Below, piece by piece: positions 34,632 to 42,899 of a stretch of DNA of 64,000 nt. Origin of the DNA: Chromatocurvus halotolerans (GTDB lineage Bacteria > Pseudomonadota > Gammaproteobacteria > Pseudomonadales > Halieaceae); contig NZ_SLWX01000002.1 of assembly GCF_004340525.1 (NCBI RefSeq), positions 124,001 to 188,000 of the forward strand, in the 5' to 3' direction. Positions within the stretch are counted from its first letter, which is position 1. Each line of letters starts with the position of its first letter. Made by a program: the position numbers and the translations under genes. Under the pieces are notes generated by a model. The model saw only the letters and a program-made list of their open reading frames with translations, was not told the origin of the DNA and made no database searches.

Positions 34632-37600
34632 CTAGGTTTCGAGTGCCTCGAGTTCACGCGTGACTTCCGGCAGTTCCCGCGGCATCCCGACGCCCCATCC
34701 CTGAAGGTAGTCGATGCCCAGCTCGCGCAGGGGCTCGATGATATCCAGCGTCTCCACGCACTCGGCGATGGTTTCCTGACCCAGAAAATGCGCCAGGTCA
34801 TTGATGGACCGGACCATGGCATGGTCGGTCCTGTTGGCGAGAATATCCCTGATGAAGGTGCCGTCTATCTTGACGTAGTCCACCGGCAGTTCGCGCAGGT
34901 AGCTGTAGCTGGCCAGGCCGGTGCCGAAGTCGTCGAGCGAGAATTTGCAGCCGATATTGCGCAGGGTGCGGACGAAGTCGACCGCCTTGGTCAGATTCTC
35001 GATGGCACCGGTCTCGGTGATTTCGAAGCAGATCTTGCTGGTGCCGACACCGAATTCCGAGATCTGCTCCAGCACGTAATCGGTAAACGTGTCGTTGGTC
35101 AGGCTGCTCCCGGAGAGATTGATGGACAGCTGTGGCACGACCTTCTGCATGTCCATCAGGCTGGAAATCCACTCGCAGACCTTGCGCACCACCCAGCGGT
35201 CAACCAGGTTGATATAGCCGAAACGCTCGGCGGAGCGGATGAACTCCGTGGGCGACAGCAGGCTGCCGTTGTCCTGACGGATCGACAGCAGAATTTCATA
35301 GTGATGGGACGCCGGTCTGCTGCCGTCCATGGCGCTCTGCACGATCGGCTGGGCGCGCAGCACCAGGGTGTCGGTGGCGATGGCGTCTTCCAGCTGCCGC
35401 TGCGACTGCGTTTTTTCCCGCTGGTATGCAATCAGCTGCTGCTCGTCGACATCAAACTGAACGCAGCGGTCGCCGCCATGCTCCTTGGCAACGCGCCCGG
35501 CGTCCCGCGCCTGGCGCAGCACCTCGTCGGCGTCCACGGTTGACTGCAGGATTGGCGCGACGCCGATGGACGTGGTGAAAGAGACTTCCTCGCCAGCGAC
35601 AGTGATGCTGCTGTCGCTGATATCGCTGCGCACCCGGTCGGCGAACACCATGGCTTCGTCAATGGCGCGATAGGCGAGAAGAATGCCGAAGGTATCGCCT
35701 TCAAGGCGGGCCGCGAGGGACCGTTTTTCATTCAGCTGGCTGAGCAGGCGGGCAAACTCCGCCAGCACCTGGTCGCCGTCCACTTCGTCGTAAACATCGT
35801 TCACCAGGTGAAAACTGTCGATATCCAGGTGCAGGAAGGCATGCGCGGCATCGTGTCGCTGGGCGTGGTGTACCGAGCGCTCAATCTGGCGCTTGAGCGA
35901 TTCACCATTGATCAGGCGCGTGACGCGGTCACGGTTGCGCTTGAAGCTAAGGCGCTCCTGAGCGCCCGCCAAAGTTCCGTAGACGCTCTGGTTGAGCACC
36001 GACATTCGGTCGACGGAGCTGGGCGGCTTGAGTCCCTGACTCAGCTTGCGGGCCAGCCGGATGCGCGATATCTCCGCTACCTTCTGCCCCAGCTCGTTGA
36101 CGAATGCGTAGCGCTCCCTGTCATCGCTGATCCATACCAGGCGCATGCGACGGCGGAATCCCTGCTTGTCGCGGTAGCTCATGATGGTGCCGATCTGCAG
36201 CTGCTCTACGCGCTTGACCCAGCGGTTGAGTCTTGGCAGCTGCTCCAGCCGCGCGCGGGAGATGCCGGTTTCTCCGGCTGATTCATGAACGGCGTAGGTT
36301 TCCAGCGGCACTTCACCGCGCAATATTTGCGACAGCTCTTCCAGCGTTTGCTCGTGACCGAGGTTGTCCGGTTGCGCCGATCGGATGTCTTCTTTCAGCC
36401 CTCGAACCGCGGGTGCCAGCTCGCGAAACGCGTCCGCGGGCTGGTCACCGCGCTCAACGCTGTTCAAGGCAGACAGGATTTTCTGCAGAGCTCCCACCTG
36501 ATCCTGCCAGGCCTCGGACTCAACGCCCTCGCGCACGGCGATCTGGACCAGAAGATCGCGCCAGCCGGCATCCATGAGGTCGAGAAGAACCCGCGGCGCC
36601 GAGGGCGGCTTGATGAAGGTCCCCAGCAGCTGCTCGACGGACTGCTGGGCCTGCTGCAGTCGTTCCTGGCCTTCCATGGTGCTGACAACGCGCTCGATGT
36701 TCTTGCGAAGTGCGGTTTCCTGCTGCGTGACCAGTCTGTCAAGATTCTTCAGTGCGGTCTCGAAAACGCCTGCGTCACCGTCATAGCTCCCGGCAATGTC
36801 ATCGACGATGGCCCGGACTTTTTTCTCCAGCACGCGATTCGGGAAATTCTCTGCGGTTGCCAGCTGCGACAGCTTGTCGAGCATCTGGTGCGCCGGATGT
36901 TCGGGGTCGGCAAAAAACCTTGGCTCCTGCAGCGATAGCCGCGCCAGCGGTATGCGCAGCTGGTCGAGAGTGGGCTTGACGTCGTCCGCCACGTCCACGC
37001 TGCCGCGAATGGTGCTGAAGACGTTGTCGATGAAGTCGAGGCGGTTGGAACTCTCTACCTGCAGTTTGCTGCCGGCAAGTGCAGGGAGCTGGCCGGAATG
37101 TTGCTCAAGCAGTTCGCGCAGGGACTGCGAGCTGCCAGCACTGCTTATCCAGTCGGGGTGCTGCTGTAACTGCAGCAGGGCCTGAATCACCGTTGCCGGT
37201 TCTGCCCGCGGCGCGTCAGTGGACTCCGCCGAGCTTTCAGCCTCGGCATCCGCAGATGAGCTGTCTTCGGCATGACGCGCCGACAGCGCATGCACGACGG
37301 CGTCATACATGGCATCGTGTTTCATGCGCGGCTGCACGGGACCCTGGGCCGCGGCGAAGTCTACCCCGCGGTCTGGGGTGATGGGATCGGTAGCTCGCCG
37401 CCCCTGGCGGCCGCGTCGCTCCACAGCGGGCCTTGCCGGCGCGTCTCCGCTGCCGCTTGCAGCATCCTTGCCGTCGGCTGCGCTGACCTGTGCGTCGCCG
37501 GAGTTTTCGTTGTCGTCATCTCTCTCCGGGCTCCTGCGCTTCTGCACCGGTCGCCGACTGCTGCTGTCCATGATGGAGCCGGTGTTGTAGAGCTCATCCT

Positions 37601-38552
37601 CCAATCCTGGCCGCAGCCCGTCGCTGGCCAGGCCGTTGTTGAGGCGGGCGTAGAATCCGCGGAGTTTATTTATCCATTCGCGGTGGAAGAACTTCAGGCT
37701 GTCCTGGATGACGGTAGGACTGAAGTCCAGCCGGTGCAGCGCGTCGCGAAAGCTGCGACACAGGTATGCCGGATGGAAGGGGGTTTTGACGCGCGCCGCT
37801 CCCAGGGCTAGCAGGTCACCAGTGCGCAGCGTCAGGCTTTCCAGGTCAACCCGGTACAGGTTTACCGCGTCGGTCGTAATGCGGTCGAGGGCCAGTTTTT
37901 CCTCCATCTCGCTGAGCCCGACCAGGTCGAGCTCACTGGCGTCCGTTTCTTCCAGAGCATCCTCGCCTCGTCTACTGCGGGGTTTTTCCGGCTGCGCAAG
38001 TTCGTCTGCCAGCTGCTCCAGCATTCCGGAAATAAAGGCCTTGTTGTTACGCTTCAGACTGTTCAGCGCGTCGTAGTGCTCATGGCGCCCGGAAATGCCA
38101 TGCTGTGGCGAGGTAGACAGATCGAACAGGTGATCGCCGAGGCTCAGCGTGAATGCGCGCAGACTGTCACCGAGCAGAGCGATACCCTCGGCGTTGAATT
38201 TCTCGCGGTATCTCGCAGCGTCACCGGCTGTCAGGCGATGTTTTCCCAGCATCATTCCCAGCGCCCGGGCGCTGTCATCGTCCAGCCCCTCGGTCACCGT
38301 GACGTCCAGGCCATGGCCGAGACTGCCGTTGAAGACCACGGAAAGTCGCGCATCCGGTGTGCCGGCACCGCCGGGATGGAACACGGTGAGTGCCGCGACC
38401 TCGATATCGCGCCAGTTCTCCTGTACCGGGTGCTCGGCAAAGAACAGGAGCGCATGAATTCCCCTGACCGCCAGTTTTCCGCGGTAGACACCGCCGCCCG
38501 GCAGGTGCAGTTCGGCGCTGTGAGGCGCGTCGGGTAGGGCTTTTTTATCCAT
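34632..38552 (-). CDS. DUF1631-GGDEF-EAL protein, probable c-di-GMP phosphodiesterase
   Basis: Very large signalling protein of 1306 residues, with no signal peptide or clear membrane segment. About residues 1-850 are a DUF1631-type region, with a low-complexity, Ser/Ala/Glu-rich stretch in the middle and a PilZ-like fragment (RMRLVWISDDRERYAFVNELGQ) near its end. A GGDEF domain follows (about 870-1040) in which the signature is EGDTF at 951-955, so cyclase activity is unlikely; no RxxD inhibition site is seen. The EAL domain (about 1060-1300) keeps its key residues: YEILL, LSINLS, EITETG, DDFGTG, VKIDGTFI and AECVE. Phosphodiesterase activity or c-di-GMP binding is therefore likely. Start ATG is at 38552; the longer open frame runs into the divergent symporter gene. 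Confidence 0.85.
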   Translation of the reverse strand: MDKKALPDAPHSAELHLPGGGVYRGKLAVRGIHALLFFAEHPVQENWRDIEVAALTVFHPGGAGTPDARLSVVFNGSLGHGLDVTVTEGLDDDSARALGMMLGKHRLTAGDAARYREKFNAEGIALLGDSLRAFTLSLGDHLFDLSTSPQHGISGRHEHYDALNSLKRNNKAFISGMLEQLADELAQPEKPRSRRGEDALEETDASELDLVGLSEMEEKLALDRITTDAVNLYRVDLESLTLRTGDLLALGAARVKTPFHPAYLCRSFRDALHRLDFSPTVIQDSLKFFHREWINKLRGFYARLNNGLASDGLRPGLEDELYNTGSIMDSSSRRPVQKRRSPERDDDNENSGDAQVSAADGKDAASGSGDAPARPAVERRGRQGRRATDPITPDRGVDFAAAQGPVQPRMKHDAMYDAVVHALSARHAEDSSSADAEAESSAESTDAPRAEPATVIQALLQLQQHPDWISSAGSSQSLRELLEQHSGQLPALAGSKLQVESSNRLDFIDNVFSTIRGSVDVADDVKPTLDQLRIPLARLSLQEPRFFADPEHPAHQMLDKLSQLATAENFPNRVLEKKVRAIVDDIAGSYDGDAGVFETALKNLDRLVTQQETALRKNIERVVSTMEGQERLQQAQQSVEQLLGTFIKPPSAPRVLLDLMDAGWRDLLVQIAVREGVESEAWQDQVGALQKILSALNSVERGDQPADAFRELAPAVRGLKEDIRSAQPDNLGHEQTLEELSQILRGEVPLETYAVHESAGETGISRARLEQLPRLNRWVKRVEQLQIGTIMSYRDKQGFRRRMRLVWISDDRERYAFVNELGQKVAEISRIRLARKLSQGLKPPSSVDRMSVLNQSVYGTLAGAQERLSFKRNRDRVTRLINGESLKRQIERSVHHAQRHDAAHAFLHLDIDSFHLVNDVYDEVDGDQVLAEFARLLSQLNEKRSLAARLEGDTFGILLAYRAIDEAMVFADRVRSDISDSSITVAGEEVSFTTSIGVAPILQSTVDADEVLRQARDAGRVAKEHGGDRCVQFDVDEQQLIAYQREKTQSQRQLEDAIATDTLVLRAQPIVQSAMDGSRPASHHYEILLSIRQDNGSLLSPTEFIRSAERFGYINLVDRWVVRKVCEWISSLMDMQKVVPQLSINLSGSSLTNDTFTDYVLEQISEFGVGTSKICFEITETGAIENLTKAVDFVRTLRNIGCKFSLDDFGTGLASYSYLRELPVDYVKIDGTFIRDILANRTDHAMVRSINDLAHFLGQETIAECVETLDIIEPLRELGIDYLQGWGVGMPRELPEVTRELEALET

Positions 38553-38693
38553 GCTCTCTGGGCATTGGCCGAGGGTATGCGTCGCGTCCGGTATAGCCGG
38601 GCACGATAGCGTGCGAGGCGCCTGCACACAAGTGATCAAGATGCCCCGTCCTTGAGCTATGCTTAGACAGAACAGCAGGAGCACGGGCCATCC

Positions 38694-40160
38694 ATGTTTT
38701 CCGGGACTACTGACATTCTCGCCGTGCTCGGCCTGTACTTCTGTTTCATGCTCGGCATTGGTTTCTGGGCCCGGCGCAGCCACGATTCCGCCTCCGGCTA
38801 TTTTCTGGCAGGGCGTCGCCTGCCCTTCTGGGTTGCAGCCTTCAGCATGAACGCCACGGGCGAAAGCGCCTGGCTGATCCTGGGGCTGTCTGGCGTTGCC
38901 TATCTCACGGGGGTGCAGGCGCTCTGGGTGGTAGCGGGCGAGGTGCTGGGAGTGGCGGGTGCGTGGCTGCTGGTAGCAAGGCGGCTCAACGCCGCATCCC
39001 GCGAGTCTGCCACGATTACCGTCCCCGACTTTCTCGGTCAGCGATTCCCGGCTCAGGGAAAGCCTGTTCGACTGCTCGCGGTGGCGATTATTCTGAGCAT
39101 GGCCTGCGCCTATATCGCCGCGCAGATGCTTGCCACGGGCAAGGCCTTCAGCGTTTTTCTGGGTTGGGATTACGCCACCGGGGTCTGGGTCGGTGGACTC
39201 GTGACTGTCGCCTACACGGCGTTCGGCGGCTTCAAGGCCGTGGCCTACACCGACGCTGCCCAGGCCATGCTGATGCTATTTGCCCTTGTGGCGGTGCCTG
39301 CTGTCGGCATTCACGCCATCGGAGGTCTTGCCGCACTGGGGCAGGGGCTTGCTGACGCCGACGCCGCCCTGTTGCTGCCCTGGTCGCTCGAGGACGGCAG
39401 TCTGGTGGCGATGATTGTGATCGCCAGCGGGCTGGCCGTCGGGCTGCCTTTCCTCGGTGTGCCGCAGCTGCTCGTGCGTTTCATGGCGATTCGTGAAACG
39501 CGGGACGTGCCGAAAGCCGCAGGCATGTCCATCGTCGTTATTCTGCTGTTCGACCTCGGCGCGGTGGCGACAGGGCTGGTTGGGCGTGTTTTGTTCCCCG
39601 GGCTCGAGGATGCGGAAACCGTCATGCCGGAGCTGGCCCGATCCCTCTTTCCGCCGCTTGTTACCGGCATTCTGGTAGTCGCCGTACTGTCGGCAGTGAT
39701 GTCCACGGTAAGTTCGCTGCTGAATCTCGCGTCCTCTGCCATTGTTCACGACCTCTATGGACAGTTTGCACGTCGCTCCGACGCCGCGAGGCGCGAGGCG
39801 GGTATCGGTGCCTGGGTCACCCTCGCTATCGGTATTGCGGGCTGCCTGATTGCCCTGCGCGGGGGTGGCGTGATCTTTTCACTGGTTCTCTTCGCCTGGA
39901 GCGGCCTCGGCGCTGCCTTCGGTCCGGTTGTTCTGTGCGTACTGCACTGGCGCGGTACCACGGGCCCGGGTGTCATCGCCGGCATGGTCACCGGGTTCGG
40001 CACCACGGTGCTGTGGGTCCTGCTGTTCAAGGAGGCCAGTCATGGGCTATATGAAATGGTTCCCGCGTTCATCGCCAGTCTGGCCATGACGATCGTGGTG
40101 AGTCGGCTGACGACTCGCGTGGACTCAAGCCCCGAGGCCTTACCCTCTGAGAGGGCGTAA
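38694..40160 (+). CDS. Sodium:solute symporter family transporter (SSS)
   Basis: Inner-membrane Na+-coupled transporter of 488 residues with about thirteen helices. It has the family pattern YFLAGRRLPFWVAAFSMNAT followed by GESAWLILGLSGVAY, the VAYTAFGGFKAVAYTDAAQA segment (Na+-binding region) and VAVLSAVMSTVSSLLNLASSA, which correspond to the PutP/SglT core. The substrate is not predictable. CAGGAG lies before the ATG. It is 28 bases upstream of a Tat-exported amidohydrolase, so the pair probably hydrolyses a substrate outside the cytoplasm and imports the product. The gene is divergent from the DUF1631 gene. Confidence 0.88.
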   Translation: MFSGTTDILAVLGLYFCFMLGIGFWARRSHDSASGYFLAGRRLPFWVAAFSMNATGESAWLILGLSGVAYLTGVQALWVVAGEVLGVAGAWLLVARRLNAASRESATITVPDFLGQRFPAQGKPVRLLAVAIILSMACAYIAAQMLATGKAFSVFLGWDYATGVWVGGLVTVAYTAFGGFKAVAYTDAAQAMLMLFALVAVPAVGIHAIGGLAALGQGLADADAALLLPWSLEDGSLVAMIVIASGLAVGLPFLGVPQLLVRFMAIRETRDVPKAAGMSIVVILLFDLGAVATGLVGRVLFPGLEDAETVMPELARSLFPPLVTGILVVAVLSAVMSTVSSLLNLASSAIVHDLYGQFARRSDAARREAGIGAWVTLAIGIAGCLIALRGGGVIFSLVLFAWSGLGAAFGPVVLCVLHWRGTTGPGVIAGMVTGFGTTVLWVLLFKEASHGLYEMVPAFIASLAMTIVVSRLTTRVDSSPEALPSERA

Positions 40161-40188
40161 CCCGAAAATAAAACAAGGAGATAGACCC

Positions 40189-41865
40189 ATGCACACCCTC
40201 AACAGACGTCGCTTTGCCCAGGGAATCGCCGCTGGCAGCCTGGGCGTTTTCGCCAGTCCACTGCTGGCCGCCGGCTTCTGGGGCAAGGCCGATATCGTGG
40301 TGCTCTGCGATACGCTTTACACTATGGACCCTGGCTACCCCAATGCCAGCGCCTTCGCGGTGCGCGGCAACCGGATTCTTGCGGTTGGCGCTGCGGAAGA
40401 TATCCGGACCCTGGCAGGCCCAGCGACCGAGGTGATCGACGCGCGGGGACTCACCGTGACGCCGGGGTTCATTGATGCCCATAGCCACCCCCTCGGTGCA
40501 AACGAAGTCATCAGTGCCAATGTCGATGTTCGCAGCATCGCCGATATACAGGCCGCGCTGCGCAAACGCGCGGCGGATACGCCTGCGGGGCAGTGGATTC
40601 TGGGACACATGTACGACGACACCAAGCTCGCCGAAGGCCGGGCGCTGAATCGCGAGGATCTTGACGGCGTTTCCACGGCGCATCCGATATTCGTGAAACA
40701 TCGGGGCGGTCACACCGGCGTCGTCAACAGCCGGGCGTTCGATCTCGCCGGCGTGACCGTCGAGACGCCCGATCCGGAAAGCGGCAAGTTTTACCGCGAG
40801 GGAGGAAGGCTGACCGGCAAGGTTGCCGAGCATGCCGTGGACGTGTTCGAGGCGGCGGGCGAATGGCCCGATGTTGACCGCGCCGGCCACGCCGAGAATG
40901 CCGCGCTGATGACCCGGCGCATGGCGGCATCCGGGCTCACCTCCACCACCGACGCCTGGGGCAGCGAGACCGGCTGGCGAGCCTATGATGATGCCTATCG
41001 CGCGGGCAGGCTGTCGCTGCGTGTCAGCTTCATGCCGGGCGGCAGGAACAGTATCTACACGGCGATGAAGGCGGCGGGGCTGCACTCGGGATTCGGCGAC
41101 GCCATGCTGCGCGTGGGCGCGGTCAAATACGGTGCCGACGGCTCGGCCTCAGAGCGCACCATGGCGATGAGCACGCCCTATGAGGGTCGGCCCGACGACT
41201 TCGGCATCTTCACCATGAGCGTGGAGGAGATCAACGCGGCGGTGGATGACGCGGTGGCCCACGATTTCCGTATCGGCATTCATGCGAATGGCGATGTTGC
41301 CATCGACCGCGTGCTCAGCGCCTATGAGCGCGTGCTGGCCGACATGCCGGGGCGCACCCCGCGCTTTCGCATCGAACACTGCTCTCTGGTCACGCCGTCA
41401 CTGCTCGACAGGATTCGCGACGCCGGCGTGGTACCAACGCCCTTCTATACCTACGCGCACTACCACGGCAACAAGTGGGGCGAGTACGGTGAAGAGAAGA
41501 TGCGGAACATGTTCGCGCACCGCTCCTTCCTCGACCACGGCATCCCGGTTGCCCCCGCGTCGGATTTCACTCCCGGGCCCTACGAGCCGATGATGGCGCT
41601 GCAGAGCATGGTCACGCGCAAGGATTTTCAGGGCAGGGTCTGGGGGCCAAATCAGCGTATCAGCGTTGATGAGGCGATGCGCGTGTGCACCATGAACGGT
41701 GCCTATGCGTCCTTCGAGGAAGACCTGAAAGGCTCGATTACTCCGGGCAAGCTGGCGGATTTTGTGGTTCTGGGGGATGATCCCAACAGGGTGGATCCGG
41801 ACCGGATCAAGGAAATTCCCATTCTGCGGACCGTGATGGACGGGCGGACGACCTTCGAGGCGTGA
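40189..41865 (+). CDS. Tat-exported amidohydrolase (amidohydrolase_3/YtcJ-like)
   Basis: Metal-dependent hydrolase of 558 residues. The N-terminus (LNRRRFAQGIAAGSLGVFAS) is a twin-arginine signal, implying export in a folded state. The barrel metal ligands are in GFIDAHSHPLG (HxH), a KYGADGSASERTM segment, IGIHANGDVAIDRVL, RIEHCSLV and PVAPASDFTPGPYEPMM. Members act on amides, cyclic ureas, formamides and related compounds; the substrate is unknown. It is cotranscribed with the upstream symporter (28-base gap, AAGGAG ribosome site). Confidence 0.88.
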   Translation: MHTLNRRRFAQGIAAGSLGVFASPLLAAGFWGKADIVVLCDTLYTMDPGYPNASAFAVRGNRILAVGAAEDIRTLAGPATEVIDARGLTVTPGFIDAHSHPLGANEVISANVDVRSIADIQAALRKRAADTPAGQWILGHMYDDTKLAEGRALNREDLDGVSTAHPIFVKHRGGHTGVVNSRAFDLAGVTVETPDPESGKFYREGGRLTGKVAEHAVDVFEAAGEWPDVDRAGHAENAALMTRRMAASGLTSTTDAWGSETGWRAYDDAYRAGRLSLRVSFMPGGRNSIYTAMKAAGLHSGFGDAMLRVGAVKYGADGSASERTMAMSTPYEGRPDDFGIFTMSVEEINAAVDDAVAHDFRIGIHANGDVAIDRVLSAYERVLADMPGRTPRFRIEHCSLVTPSLLDRIRDAGVVPTPFYTYAHYHGNKWGEYGEEKMRNMFAHRSFLDHGIPVAPASDFTPGPYEPMMALQSMVTRKDFQGRVWGPNQRISVDEAMRVCTMNGAYASFEEDLKGSITPGKLADFVVLGDDPNRVDPDRIKEIPILRTVMDGRTTFEA

Positions 41866-41899
41866 ACAGGCGTGCCGCAGCCTTTGTTGGCGATTCTGC

Positions 41900-41939
41900 C
41901 GGTCGGCCCTTCCGGCCCGTCGGGCGGCCGTCCCGACCG
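41900..41939. terminator. Possible bidirectional terminator
   Basis: CGGTCGG and CCGACCG form the outer stem of a complex GC-rich hairpin between two convergent genes (amidohydrolase and small lipoprotein). An inner GGCC-rich repeat may add a second stem. No T-run is present on the + strand. Confidence 0.35.
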
Positions 41940-41940
41940 C

Positions 41941-42255
41941 TTATTCGAGGGACACAACCTTGATCGAGCGGCCCCGGTCCGGTTGATAGCGGAACCGCCC
42001 GCGCACCGTCAGAGGCTCGCCCTCGCGACCCGTAAGGTCGCCCGGGAAATCCAGCTCCACGCGGTGGTAGGCGTCGTCCTCGATCCAGTAATGCAGCGGA
42101 TCGGGATGCGATCGCAGCGTGCCGCTGACCACCACCTGGCGCCCAGCATAGTCGTCCTGTTGCGCGGCAAGCTGAGCCAGGGTGACATCGGCGGCGTTAT
42201 CGCCGGTGCAGGCGATCAGGCTGAGCAGAGCGACAATGATGGCGGCGTGGCGCAT
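41941..42255 (-). CDS. Small lipoprotein, OB-fold-like
   Basis: A 104-residue lipoprotein. The signal peptide ends in the lipobox LIAC (Cys about residue 16), so the mature protein starts CTGDNAADV and is anchored in a membrane. The rest (LAAQQDDYAGRQVVVSGTL and GEPLTVRGRFRY) resembles an OB-fold/tRNA_anti-like domain such as those in NirD/DUF4920-type small periplasmic proteins. I cannot assign a function. The ATG at 42255 is chosen for the signal peptide; a longer reading to 42414 lacks one. Confidence 0.7.
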   Translation of the reverse strand: MRHAAIIVALLSLIACTGDNAADVTLAQLAAQQDDYAGRQVVVSGTLRSHPDPLHYWIEDDAYHRVELDFPGDLTGREGEPLTVRGRFRYQPDRGRSIKVVSLE

Positions 42256-42459
42256 GGTGAGAACTTCCCTGATGGTGTTTGTCTGCTGGGCTATCGGTGA
42301 GAGCGTCAACGGCAGGTGAGGGCTGCCCGTGACCGGGTGACCCACCGTGACCGCTGCAGTATGATTACACACAAGCCTGGTTGGCGGTAACCTCAGCCGG
42401 GAACAGGCAGGCATCGTCGATGCCGTCTACCGCCATGCTGGTATCAGGACAGTGAGCGT

Positions 42460-42870
42460 ATGCCTTCCAGTCATTGCCATGTCTATCACCTTGTTCAGGC
42501 CAGACTGTGGGAGCAGGTTGCGGCGACCGAAGGTATTTATTTCCCACCGACTTACGAAACGGACGGCTTTGTTCACGGGACCGCTAACACGCAGAAGCTA
42601 TTGAGCGTTGCCAATCATTTTTATCGCGATATTCCCGGCCGGTGGTGCTGTCTGCGCATGACCGTGGAGAGCCTGGGCCGCACCGGGGTAGAGACCGTTT
42701 TCGAAGGCACGGCGCCGGTGGGCGACATTCAGCCCGGGTTCGAGGGCGCCGGGGACGAGTTGTTTCCCCATATTTATGGCGGTATCCGGCCTGCGGCCGT
42801 GCTGCAGGTGCATGCCGTAACCCGAGCGGCCGATGGCACGTTTCTGGCGGTTGCCGGTGTCACTGACTGA
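42460..42870 (+). CDS. DUF952-family protein
   Basis: Cytosolic protein of 136 residues. It matches the DUF952 pattern: YHLVQARLWEQV, then GFVHGT with a conserved His, ANHFYRDIPG and a C-terminal FPHIYGGIRPAAVLQV. The fold is related to ADP-ribosyltransferase-like or glyoxalase-like small domains; no activity is established. Neighbours give no clear functional link. Confidence 0.85.
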   Translation: MPSSHCHVYHLVQARLWEQVAATEGIYFPPTYETDGFVHGTANTQKLLSVANHFYRDIPGRWCCLRMTVESLGRTGVETVFEGTAPVGDIQPGFEGAGDELFPHIYGGIRPAAVLQVHAVTRAADGTFLAVAGVTD

Positions 42871-42899
42871 GCCGAGCCGCGGCATGAGAGTGTTTGACA

